From the NCBI RefSeq assembly GCF_003002815.1, contig NZ_PVTF01000001.1, positions 310,001 to 374,000 of the forward strand: a DNA stretch of 64,000 nucleotides. The letters run 5' to 3'. The notes under the pieces are model-generated. The model searched no databases. It had not been told where the DNA came from and saw nothing but the letters and a program-made list of their open reading frames with translations. The translations under genes and the position numbers were made by a program. This document shows positions 36,158 through 43,441 of the stretch, piece after piece. The stretch is from Umezawaea tangerina (GTDB lineage Bacteria; Actinomycetota; Actinomycetes; Mycobacteriales; Pseudonocardiaceae). Positions within the stretch are counted from its first letter, which is position 1; each line of letters opens with the position of its first letter.

Positions 36158-37057
36158 TCACTTGCGGAAGAACCGCTCCCGCTGGCCGAGGCGCACGAGC
36201 TTGAGCCACTCGACGAACGCCTTCGGGTCCTTGCGGACGGCGATGAAGTACAGGCCGAACCGGAAGACCTCCAGCGCGCCGAGCTTGCGCATGCCCGGCT
36301 GCGACAGCAGGTACCCGCGGTTGCGGTAGGTGTAGTACCGCTTGATCGGGTTCTCGGGGTCCTGCGCGTGGAACCGGCCGCCGAGCATCGGCTTGAACTC
36401 GTCCGAGCCGTCCGGGTGCAGGTAGGCCACCTTGAGCGACGTGCCGAAGCGCAGCCCCGTGCGGACGAGCCTGCGGTGGATCTCGACCTCGTCGCCGCGG
36501 AAGAACAGCCGGTAGTCCGGCACGCCGATGACGTCCACCGTGGACGCGCGGAAGAGCGCCCCGTTGAACAGCGACGCGATGCCGGGCAGGAAGTCCGTGC
36601 CGAGCTCGCCGGTGTTGCGCTTCCACGTCAGGCCGCGGCGCAGCGGGAACGCGAGCTTGTCCGGCGCCTCGATGTTCGACACCACCGGGGAGATCGCGGC
36701 GAGCTTGCGCTTCTCCGCCTCCTCCAGCAGCACGGCCAGCACGGTCTCGTCGGCGGGCCTGCCGTCGTCGTCGGCCAGCCACAGCCACTCCGCGCCCAGC
36801 GACAGTGCGTGCAGCATGCCGAGCGCGAACCCGCCCGCGCCACCGAGGTTGCGGTGCGAGGCGAGGTACGTGGACGGGATGGGGCACTGGTCGACGAGGT
36901 CCTCGACGGGCTGGTCGGGACCGTTGTCCACGACCACCAGGTGGTCGGGGACCCTGGTCTGCGACGCCAGCACCTTGAGCGACTCCGAGAGGAGGTCGCG
37001 GCGGTGCCGCGTCACGACCACGGCCACGACGGAGCCCTTGGGCAGTGCCTCGATCAC
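36158..37057 (-). CDS. glfT1: Initiating galactofuranosyltransferase GlfT1
   Basis: A 299-aa GT2 enzyme. In mycobacteria GlfT1 (Rv3782) adds the first galactofuranose residues to the decaprenyl-linked rhamnosyl-GlcNAc primer. Strong family matches are VVVDNGPDQPVEDLV, HRNLGGAGGFALGMLHAL, WLADDDGRPAD (acidic site), LLPGIASLFNGALFRAST, FFRGDEVEIHRRLVRTGL and GSDEFKPMLGGRFHAQ, then YTYRNRGYLLSQPG. The GTG start lies 3 bp after the stop of wzt, and wzm precedes it, the same set as Rv3781-Rv3783. About 230 bp without a gene follow before the binding-protein gene. Confidence 0.93.
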   Translation of the reverse strand: MIEALPKGSVVAVVVTRHRRDLLSESLKVLASQTRVPDHLVVVDNGPDQPVEDLVDQCPIPSTYLASHRNLGGAGGFALGMLHALSLGAEWLWLADDDGRPADETVLAVLLEEAEKRKLAAISPVVSNIEAPDKLAFPLRRGLTWKRNTGELGTDFLPGIASLFNGALFRASTVDVIGVPDYRLFFRGDEVEIHRRLVRTGLRFGTSLKVAYLHPDGSDEFKPMLGGRFHAQDPENPIKRYYTYRNRGYLLSQPGMRKLGALEVFRFGLYFIAVRKDPKAFVEWLKLVRLGQRERFFRK

Positions 37058-37060
37058 GGT

Positions 37061-37876
37061 CTAATCGCCACCATTCGTGCTGAGCACGGGATCGCCGCCG
37101 ATGCGGGCAAGGGTCTCCGGGCTGAGGTACTTGAACGGGTCCTGGCCCTTGTACGCGGTGAGCACCTCGCGCAGGGAGCCCTGCTGCTTGACCATGCCCT
37201 CGTCCATCCAGATCGCCGAGTCGCAGAAGTCGATCAGCGTCTCGTCGGAGTGGTTGGCGAACACCAGCAGGCCGGAGCGCTTGACCAGGTCCTTCAGGCG
37301 TTCCCGCGCCTTCGACATGAACGCCGCGTCGACCGCGCCGATGCCCTCGTCGAGCAGCAGGATCTCGGGGTCGATGGACGTCACGACACCGAGCGCCAGC
37401 CGGACGCGCATACCGGTGGAGTAGGTGCGCAGCGGCATCGACAGGTAGTCGCCGAGCTCGGTGAACTCGGCGATGTCGTCGACCCGCTTCTCCATCTGCT
37501 TGCGGGTCATGCCCAGGAACAGGCCGCGGATCATGATGTTCTCGTACCCGGAGATCTCCGGGTCCATGCCGACGCCGAGGTCGAACACCGGCGCGACCTT
37601 GCCGGTGATCCGGGAGCTGCCCCTGGTGGGCTCGTAGATGCCCGCCAGCAGGCGCAGCAGCGTCGACTTGCCCGCGCCGTTGTGCCCGACCAGGCCGACC
37701 CGGTCGCCCTCCTTGATGGAGAGGGTGATGTCGTGCAGGGCCTCGATTATCGGGACCCGGCCTTCGGAACCGATCTTGCCGCCGACCTTGCCGAGGGCGA
37801 GCTTCTTCAGCGACCTCGACTTGGCGTCGAAGATCGGGAAGTCGACCGATGCGTTCCAGACTTCGATGCTGACCAT
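37061..37876 (-). CDS. wzt: Galactan ABC exporter ATPase Wzt
   Basis: The ATPase that powers export of the lipid-linked galactan through Wzm. It is 271 aa; Walker A is GHNGAGKSTLLRLLAG (residues about 65-80), the signature is YSTGMRVRLALG, and Walker B is EILLLDEGIGAVD, followed by the H-loop FANHSDE. The N-terminal NASVDFPIFDAKSRSLKK is typical of polysaccharide exporters. There is no C-terminal carbohydrate-binding domain, as in Rv3781. ATG 37876 has GAGG nine nt upstream; GTG 37891 is an alternative. It is co-transcribed with wzm and glfT1. Confidence 0.93.
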   Translation of the reverse strand: MVSIEVWNASVDFPIFDAKSRSLKKLALGKVGGKIGSEGRVPIIEALHDITLSIKEGDRVGLVGHNGAGKSTLLRLLAGIYEPTRGSSRITGKVAPVFDLGVGMDPEISGYENIMIRGLFLGMTRKQMEKRVDDIAEFTELGDYLSMPLRTYSTGMRVRLALGVVTSIDPEILLLDEGIGAVDAAFMSKARERLKDLVKRSGLLVFANHSDETLIDFCDSAIWMDEGMVKQQGSLREVLTAYKGQDPFKYLSPETLARIGGDPVLSTNGGD

Positions 37877-37891
37877 GAAGTGCTGCCTCAC

Positions 37892-38803
37892 TCAGACCCA
37901 GTAGGAGACGCGGGCACGGTAGTTGCGCAGCGCCACGAATGCCAATGCCCAGCCGCCGATCGTGAACGCGCCGACCACCACCCAATGGTGCCAGTACTGC
38001 GCGTGCCCGATCAGCGGTGCCCGGACGATCTCCACGAAGTGGTAGAGCGGGTTGAGCTCCGCGATCAGGATCCGCCAGTTGCCCTCGCCGTTCGTGACCT
38101 TGTTGAGCACACCCGTGTGCCACACGATCGGCGTCATGAAGAAGATCAGGTTGATGAAGCTGTTGATCACCGGCGGGATGTCCCGGAACCGGGTGCTGAT
38201 GATGCCGAACAGCAGCGCCACCCACACGGCGTTGACGACGACGAGCGCCATCGCGGGGATCACCAGGAGGATCGTCCAGGTGATGCCCGGATGCATGAAG
38301 TCGTCGCCCTCCATGTGGTAGGGCTTCGTCAGCGCGGGGAAGAAGACGATCAGCACGATCACGTAGACGGCCAGGTTGTGCGCGAAGAAGAGCAGCTGGC
38401 GCCACACCATCCGCAGCACGTGCACGGTCATCGGCGCAGGTAGGTGCTTGATCAGCCCCTCGTTGGCGATGAAGACGTCGGTGCCCTCGGTGATCACCCC
38501 GAGGATGAAGTTCCAGATGACGAACCCGACCGTGACGTACGGCAGGAACGTCGCGATGTCCTGGTTGAACAGCGTCGAGTACAGCAGGCCGAGCGCCAGC
38601 GCCGTGGAACCCATGGAGATGGTGATCCACAGTGGACCGATCACCGAGCGGCGGTAGCGCTGCTTGATGTCCTGCCAGCCGAGGTGTCCCCAGAGTTCTC
38701 GGTGCTGCCACGCGTCTCGCACATCGGCGAACGCGCGCGCGAAGGTGCGCGAGTTGGACGCGGGGGGTGCCTCAGGTCGGTCGACCGTACTCGTGGGTTG
38801 CAC
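37892..38803 (-). CDS. wzm: Galactan ABC exporter permease Wzm
   Basis: A 303-aa ABC-2 type membrane subunit with six hydrophobic helices and a cytosolic N-terminal amphipathic part (LGWQDIKQRYRRSVIGPLW). It forms the channel through which the polyprenyl-linked galactan leaves the cytoplasm, powered by Wzt. Family sequence includes FLPYVTVGFVIWNF and LNPLYHFVEIVRAPLIG. It starts with GTG and ends just before wzt. A hairpin at 38817-38848 lies upstream, marking the end of the preceding methyltransferase gene. Confidence 0.93.
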   Translation of the reverse strand: MQPTSTVDRPEAPPASNSRTFARAFADVRDAWQHRELWGHLGWQDIKQRYRRSVIGPLWITISMGSTALALGLLYSTLFNQDIATFLPYVTVGFVIWNFILGVITEGTDVFIANEGLIKHLPAPMTVHVLRMVWRQLLFFAHNLAVYVIVLIVFFPALTKPYHMEGDDFMHPGITWTILLVIPAMALVVVNAVWVALLFGIISTRFRDIPPVINSFINLIFFMTPIVWHTGVLNKVTNGEGNWRILIAELNPLYHFVEIVRAPLIGHAQYWHHWVVVGAFTIGGWALAFVALRNYRARVSYWV

Positions 38804-38816
38804 GAGAGCTGAGACT

Positions 38817-38848
38817 ACCGGCGGCAGGTGTGCGCACTTGCCGCCGGT
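38817..38848 (-). terminator. Hairpin after the TylF-like gene
   Basis: A 14-bp stem with one mismatch and a 4-nt loop (38817-38830 with 38835-38848) lies 14 bp beyond the stop of the minus-strand methyltransferase and upstream of wzm. Confidence 0.7.
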
Positions 38849-38862
38849 CGGTCACGGAGCGG

Positions 38863-39726
38863 TTACCGATCTTCGGAACCGGCCAACACGCTGGTCACCT
38901 TCACGATCACCTGTTCGTGGTCGTAGGTGTACCCCTCGTAGCTGAACTCGATGCCGGACTTCTCCACGTACTCCATCCAGGCCCTGTGCTCGTGCTGCTC
39001 CCAGCCGGGGAAGTTGAAGTACTCGTCGAACGCGACGACGCTGCCGGGCACCAGCCGGGGGCCCACGAGGTCCAGGACGGTCTTCGTGGACGAGTACAGG
39101 TCGCAGTCGACGTGCAGGAACGCCACCGGCCCCTCGTGCTCCTTGAGGAAGCCGGGCAGGGTGTCGTCGAACCAGCCGACGACGAGCTCGGCGCCCGGCA
39201 CGTCGGGCAGGCCCTCGACGTTGAACATCCCGGCGGGGAAGCCGTTGCGCCAGTCCTCGGGCAGGCCCTCGAACGAGTCGAAGCCGTAGACGTCCTGCTC
39301 GCCGCGCGAGGCGGCGATGATCTTCAGGGTGCTGCCGGTGTAGACGCCGAACTCCAGCGCCAGGCCGTCCTGCTCGACCAGCCCCAGCGCGAACTCGAGC
39401 GTCTGGTGGGGGTGGCCGAACTGCGGCACCTTGGGCATGTGGTCGCGCACGAACTGCGCGCTCTGCAGCGCGGCCTCGCGCTCACCGGCGAAGACCAGGT
39501 CGCGGCGCGCCCTGATCTCGAACTGCCGGGTGGTCTCCACGATCCGGTCGGACTGGTGCCGCACGTCCTCGCGCAGGCCGTCCAGTTCGCGCTGGAGCGC
39601 GTCGATCCGCTCGGTCTGCGCGCGGTGGTAGGGGCCGACCACTTCGTCGATCGCCCTGGTCACCTTGTCGCGGAGGGATCGGCGGACCTGTTCGGCTCGC
39701 AGGGTGCGGCGGACTCGGTCGAGCAC
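38863..39726 (-). CDS. TylF/MycF-like class I O-methyltransferase
   Basis: A 287-aa protein with an N-terminal helical, probably coiled-coil region (residues about 20-75, rich in Arg/Glu/Gln) and a C-terminal methyltransferase domain. The SAM site is LALEFGVYTGSTLKIIA, and the metal/acid segment is VAFLHVDCDLYSSTKTVLDL followed by FDEYFNFPGWEQHE, which resembles macrocin-type (TylF) sugar O-methyltransferases. It could methylate a wall sugar in the galactan region. GTG 39726 has GGAGAA eight nt upstream. It sits between bpa and the wzm-wzt-glfT1 operon, all on the minus strand. Confidence 0.85.
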   Translation of the reverse strand: MLDRVRRTLRAEQVRRSLRDKVTRAIDEVVGPYHRAQTERIDALQRELDGLREDVRHQSDRIVETTRQFEIRARRDLVFAGEREAALQSAQFVRDHMPKVPQFGHPHQTLEFALGLVEQDGLALEFGVYTGSTLKIIAASRGEQDVYGFDSFEGLPEDWRNGFPAGMFNVEGLPDVPGAELVVGWFDDTLPGFLKEHEGPVAFLHVDCDLYSSTKTVLDLVGPRLVPGSVVAFDEYFNFPGWEQHEHRAWMEYVEKSGIEFSYEGYTYDHEQVIVKVTSVLAGSEDR

Positions 39727-39827
39727 GTCGGGTTCTCCTCTCGGCGCACCAAAGTCGCCGCTTCGTCCATCGGTGTGCGGGTGGCCCCCGGCACCGTCGT
39801 GCGTGAGAGGCGCAGTCTGCACCGAAC

Positions 39828-40367
39828 TCAGAGGTACTGGCCAGACCCCGAGATGTGCGGACCTTCGGGAGCTTCCAGTCCGCCGCTGCCCGCGGGCAGC
39901 GCGCGACCGCGCATCTGCTCCAGCTGGACCCGCGCCGCCATCTGCTGGGCGAACAGCGCGGTCTGGATGCCGTGGAACAGGCCCTCCAGCCAGCCGACCA
40001 GCTGCGCCTGCGCGATCCGCAGCTCCGCGTCGGAGGGGATCCCGTCCTCGGTGAACGGCAGCGACAGGCGCTCCAGCTCGTCGCGCAGCTCCGGCGCGAG
40101 GCCGTCCTCGAGCTCCTCGATGGACCTCTTGTGGATCTCCTTGAGGCGGGCGCGGCTGGCCTCGTCCAGCGGTGCCGCGCGCACCTCCTCGAGCAGCTGC
40201 TTGATCATCGTGCCGATCCGCATGACCTTCGCCGGTTGCTCCACGAGCTCCGACACGTCCTGCCCGCCGTTGGTGTCGGCGTCGGCGGGGATCCGGGCGG
40301 TGCCCACGGGGGTCCCGTCCGGCCCGACCACCACGACGTGCCTCTCGTTCTCGCCTGCCTCGCTCAT
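39828..40367 (-). CDS. bpa: Bacterial proteasome activator Bpa
   Basis: A 179-aa ATP-independent activator of the 20S proteasome. In mycobacteria Bpa (Rv3780) forms a dodecameric ring that opens the proteasome gate for unfolded proteins. The central helical bundle (KVMRIGTMIKQLLEEVRAAP through LERLSLPF) is well conserved, and the protein ends in GQYL, the C-terminal motif that docks into the proteasome alpha ring. The N-terminal 35 residues are acidic and flexible. Next to wzm-wzt-glfT1, it reproduces the mycobacterial gene order. The ATG start is clear. Confidence 0.95.
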   Translation of the reverse strand: MSEAGENERHVVVVGPDGTPVGTARIPADADTNGGQDVSELVEQPAKVMRIGTMIKQLLEEVRAAPLDEASRARLKEIHKRSIEELEDGLAPELRDELERLSLPFTEDGIPSDAELRIAQAQLVGWLEGLFHGIQTALFAQQMAARVQLEQMRGRALPAGSGGLEAPEGPHISGSGQYL

Positions 40368-40458
40368 GCGTCCATCCTGGCCCGATCGGCGGAACGCGCA
40401 CCAACCGGGTCCTGCCCCTGCTGCAGGCGGACTCGTCCACCTCCGTACGGTGTGCGGC

Positions 40459-41658
40459 ATGGCGTTCGACGTCGCTCGGGTCCGGGGTCTCTTCCCCGCT
40501 CTCGGCGACGGCTGGGTGCACCTGGACGCTCCGGCGGGCATGCAGGTGCCCGAACAGGTGGCCACAGCCGTCTCCACCGCACTTCGCGCCCCGGTTTCCG
40601 GGCCGGGTGGCATCTTCCCCGCCTCCCAGCGCGCCGAGGCCATCGTGGACGCGGCCCGCCGCGCCATCGCGGACCTCGTGGGCGCCGACCCGGCGGGCGT
40701 CGTGCTCGGCCCGAACTCCGCGGTCCTGCTGCAACGCCTGGCCGACGCCATGTCCGACGGCTGGTTCCTCGGCGACGAGGTCGTGGTGTCCCGGCTCGAC
40801 CACCCGTCGAACATCGCGCCGTGGCAGCGGGCCGCGCAGCGCACCGGCAGCGTCGTGCGGTGGGCCGAGGTCGACATCGAGACCTGCGAGCTCCCCGGCT
40901 GGCAGTACGACGAGCTGGTGACCGACCGCTGCAAGCTGGTCACGGTGACCGCGGCCTCCGGCGCCGTCGGCACCCGCCCGGACCTCCGCAAGATCGCCGA
41001 GGCCGCCCGCCGCAAGGACGCGCTGGTCGTCGTCGACGCCTCGTCCGCCGCGCCGTTCGTGCCGCTGGACATCACCTCGATGAACGCCGACGTGGTCGCC
41101 GTGTCCGCGAACACCTGGGGCGGCCCGCCCGTCGGCGCGCTGGTGTTCCGCGACGCCTCGATGCTCGACCACCTGCCGTCGTGCTCGGTCGAGCCGGGCG
41201 CGCGCGGACCGGAACGGCTGGAGCTGGGCCCGCACGCCTACCCGCTGCTGGCGGGCCTGGTCGCGTCGGTGGACTACCTCGCGGGCCTGGACGACGCCGC
41301 CATCGGCCCCCGCCGCGAGCGCGTGCTGACGTCGTTGGGCTCGGTGAAGGCCTACCAGGCCGGCCTGCTGGCCAACCTGATCAACGAGCTGCGCTCGCTG
41401 CGCCACGTGATGGTGATCGGCGACGCCATGCGCCGGGTCCCCGCGCTGGCGTTCACGATCGCGGGCGTCAAGGCCGCCGAGGGCGTGGAGCACCTGTCCG
41501 AGCGCGGTGTCTGCGCGTTCGCCGACCCCGGCCAGCACGGCGTGTTCTCGGTGCTCGGGGTGGGCGAAGTGGGTGGTGCCATCAGAGTCGGCCTCGCGCA
41601 CTACACGAACGCGGTAGAAGTGGACCAGCTCGTGCGGGCGGTCGCCGAGCTGGGATAG
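40459..41658 (+). CDS. Class V aminotransferase-fold protein lacking the PLP lysine
   Basis: A 399-aa protein of the cysteine-desulfurase/class V aminotransferase superfamily (TIGR01976-like). It has LDAPAGMQVPEQVA at the N-terminus, RLDHPSNIAPW, VVVDASSAAPFVPLDI with the PLP-pairing Asp, and GPERLELGPHAYPLLAGLV. The place where family members carry the Schiff-base lysine (S-x-H-K-x-x-G-P) reads SANTWGGPPVG, with Asn218-Thr219 where His-Lys are expected. It may therefore not be a classical PLP enzyme. It is divergent from bpa (91 bp apart), matching the mycobacterial Rv3778c-Rv3780 arrangement. Function unknown. Confidence 0.85.
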   Translation: MAFDVARVRGLFPALGDGWVHLDAPAGMQVPEQVATAVSTALRAPVSGPGGIFPASQRAEAIVDAARRAIADLVGADPAGVVLGPNSAVLLQRLADAMSDGWFLGDEVVVSRLDHPSNIAPWQRAAQRTGSVVRWAEVDIETCELPGWQYDELVTDRCKLVTVTAASGAVGTRPDLRKIAEAARRKDALVVVDASSAAPFVPLDITSMNADVVAVSANTWGGPPVGALVFRDASMLDHLPSCSVEPGARGPERLELGPHAYPLLAGLVASVDYLAGLDDAAIGPRRERVLTSLGSVKAYQAGLLANLINELRSLRHVMVIGDAMRRVPALAFTIAGVKAAEGVEHLSERGVCAFADPGQHGVFSVLGVGEVGGAIRVGLAHYTNAVEVDQLVRAVAELG

Positions 41659-41677
41659 GGGAAGCGGGGAGGCCTGG

Positions 41678-42319
41678 GTGGACGACTCGCTGGCACGGGA
41701 GCTCGCCGACCTGGCGGCGCTGCAGCGGTTGGCGCCGATCATGTCCGACTACCTGCCGAACACGGCGCAGGAGCTGCGGCCCGCCGCGCTCGCGGCCGTG
41801 GTCGACGAGATCCTGCTCGGCTCGCGCACCGTCCTGGTGGAGTGCGGCTGCGGCTCGTCGTCGGTGATCCTGGCCCGGTTCCTGGCCAGGCGCGGGTTCG
41901 GGCACCTGCTGTCCATCGAGCACGACGAGCGCACCGCCGCGTTCGTGGCCAGCCAGCTGCGCCGCGAGGGCCTCGGCCGGGTCGCGCGGGTCGTGTACGC
42001 CCCGCTGGACGCCCACCCGGCCGCGCTGGGCACGTCGACCTGGTACGCCCCGCAGCTGGTGCACGACGAGGTGTCCGACTTCGTCGGCCGCTTCGGCCTG
42101 GTGGACCTGCTGCTGGTGGACGGGCCGTCGCTGGGCGACGCCCGCTACCCCGCCCTGCCGGTGCTGAGGGCGGTGCTCGCGCCTGGTGCCGCGGTGCTGG
42201 TCGACGACGCCGACCGGCCGGGTGAGCAGGCGGTGCTGGTGCGCTGGGCGGAGGAGTTCTCGCTGCGCTTCCGCACCACCCCGCGCACCTCGCTGGCCAC
42301 CGCCACCGCGTTGGACTGA
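41678..42319 (+). CDS. Class I SAM-dependent methyltransferase-like protein
   Basis: A 213-aa protein with the SAM-binding motif LVECGCGSSSVILARFLA, a following acidic residue in LSIEHDERTAA, and VDLLLVDGPSLGDARYP, the pattern of the methyltransferase_24/O-methyltransferase-3 group. It begins at GTG 41678 with GGGGAGG just upstream, 19 bp after the aminotransferase-fold gene, so the two are probably co-transcribed. Substrate unknown. Confidence 0.75.
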   Translation: MDDSLARELADLAALQRLAPIMSDYLPNTAQELRPAALAAVVDEILLGSRTVLVECGCGSSSVILARFLARRGFGHLLSIEHDERTAAFVASQLRREGLGRVARVVYAPLDAHPAALGTSTWYAPQLVHDEVSDFVGRFGLVDLLLVDGPSLGDARYPALPVLRAVLAPGAAVLVDDADRPGEQAVLVRWAEEFSLRFRTTPRTSLATATALD

Positions 42320-42508
42320 GCATCACGCGCAGTGCGCCTGTTTTGTGTTACCCGTTCGTAGAGTAGTTGCGGAATTGGTGTTTGGAAAAAGTTTAGTCGC
42401 GTTGAGCTGGGTAAATGCATTTCTCTCCACTTCCGGGTGAACCTGCTCGAAGGGGCATCCGAACGTTCCTCTGTAACAGGTGCCGATTCGTGGAGGGAGG
42501 TGAATTTC
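42320..42508 (+). promoter_or_regulatory. AT-richer upstream region of secreted repeat-protein genes
   Basis: A 189-bp gap with much lower GC than its surroundings, holding the promoter for the two secreted proteins that follow. It ends in a very strong ribosome binding site (ggagggaggtg, 8 nt before the ATG at 42509). I cannot assign a -10/-35 pair with confidence. Confidence 0.4.
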
Positions 42509-43384
42509 ATGAAGACAACCAGTTCCACCTATATCCGACGAATGCTCATTTCCGCCGGATTCCTGATCGGTTTCGGTGTCCTCGCCGTGGGGACGGCGAA
42601 CGCCGAGGAGGACAGCTCCTCGGGTCTGCTGGGCGGCCTCTCGCAGGTCGTCGCACCGGTGACCGACCAGGTCGTCGCACCCGTGGCCGATCGACTGGCC
42701 CCGGTGACCGACCGGCTGGCGCCCGCGGTGAGCGGGGTGACCGCGGTGGCCGAGCCGGTGCTCGCACCGGTGACCGCCGCGGTCGGTCCTCTGACCGAAC
42801 CGCTGCGACCGGTGGTCGACCAGCTCGCGCCGACCGCCAACGGCGTCGCGGACCTGGTCGCGCCGGTGCTCGAACCGCTGCGACCCGTGGCGGAGCCCTT
42901 GCTGGGCCCGGTGGTCGACGTGGTGGACAGGACGCTCCCGGTGGCGACACCGGTGCTCCAGCCCGTCACCGGACCACTGGTGGACACCCCCGTGGTGCCC
43001 ACGACCCCGGTCGTGCCCGACGTGTCACCGCCGGTTCCGGCGGAGGCGGCCGCTCCCGCAAGGGACGCACGGCCTTCCACGGGAGTCCCCGCTTGGGGAC
43101 CCTCGTCGAAGACCGCGACCACACCGCCCCCGTCGACCTCGACGGCCACCACCGCGCCTGTCCCGCGGTACCAGGGTGACGTGCCCGCGGTACCGCACGA
43201 CATCCCGTTCGCGGTGCAGGGGATGACGACGTCCGCTTCGACGGGTGGTTCCACCGGCTCCGCGCCGGCCGACCTCCCCGTCTCGTCGAGGGCGAAACCG
43301 CACAAGACCGCGTCGACCGTCATCACCGGCGGTCCACCCGGTGGGTCGTGGTTCTACGACTACGGCCTCAGCCATCCCAGTTGA
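42509..43384 (+). CDS. Secreted Pro/Val-rich repeat protein
   Basis: A 291-aa secreted protein with no recognised enzyme domain. The signal peptide is RRMLISAGFLIGFGVLAVG ending in ANA. The mature N-terminus (EEDSSSGLLGGL) is followed by about 140 residues of degenerate short repeats of the type PVTDRLAPV / PVLEPLRPV, likely extended or helical and amphipathic. The last 100 residues are rich in Pro, Thr and Ser, with a hydrophobic end (GGSWFYDYGLSHPS). There is no sortase signal or lipobox. It has the strongest ribosome binding site in the window. It precedes another secreted repeat protein by 57 bp, and both probably belong to the cell surface. Confidence 0.75.
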   Translation: MKTTSSTYIRRMLISAGFLIGFGVLAVGTANAEEDSSSGLLGGLSQVVAPVTDQVVAPVADRLAPVTDRLAPAVSGVTAVAEPVLAPVTAAVGPLTEPLRPVVDQLAPTANGVADLVAPVLEPLRPVAEPLLGPVVDVVDRTLPVATPVLQPVTGPLVDTPVVPTTPVVPDVSPPVPAEAAAPARDARPSTGVPAWGPSSKTATTPPPSTSTATTAPVPRYQGDVPAVPHDIPFAVQGMTTSASTGGSTGSAPADLPVSSRAKPHKTASTVITGGPPGGSWFYDYGLSHPS

Positions 43385-43441
43385 CCCACCTGATCGACCG
43401 AGCCGACAGATCACCGAGCTTGATCATCAGGAAGGTCAGAC

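Noticed and set aside
38767-40458. Open frame extending the aminotransferase-like gene about 560 codons upstream
   Set aside because: It runs antisense through the methyltransferase and bpa genes, which are clearly coding; family sequence begins only at the ATG at 40459.
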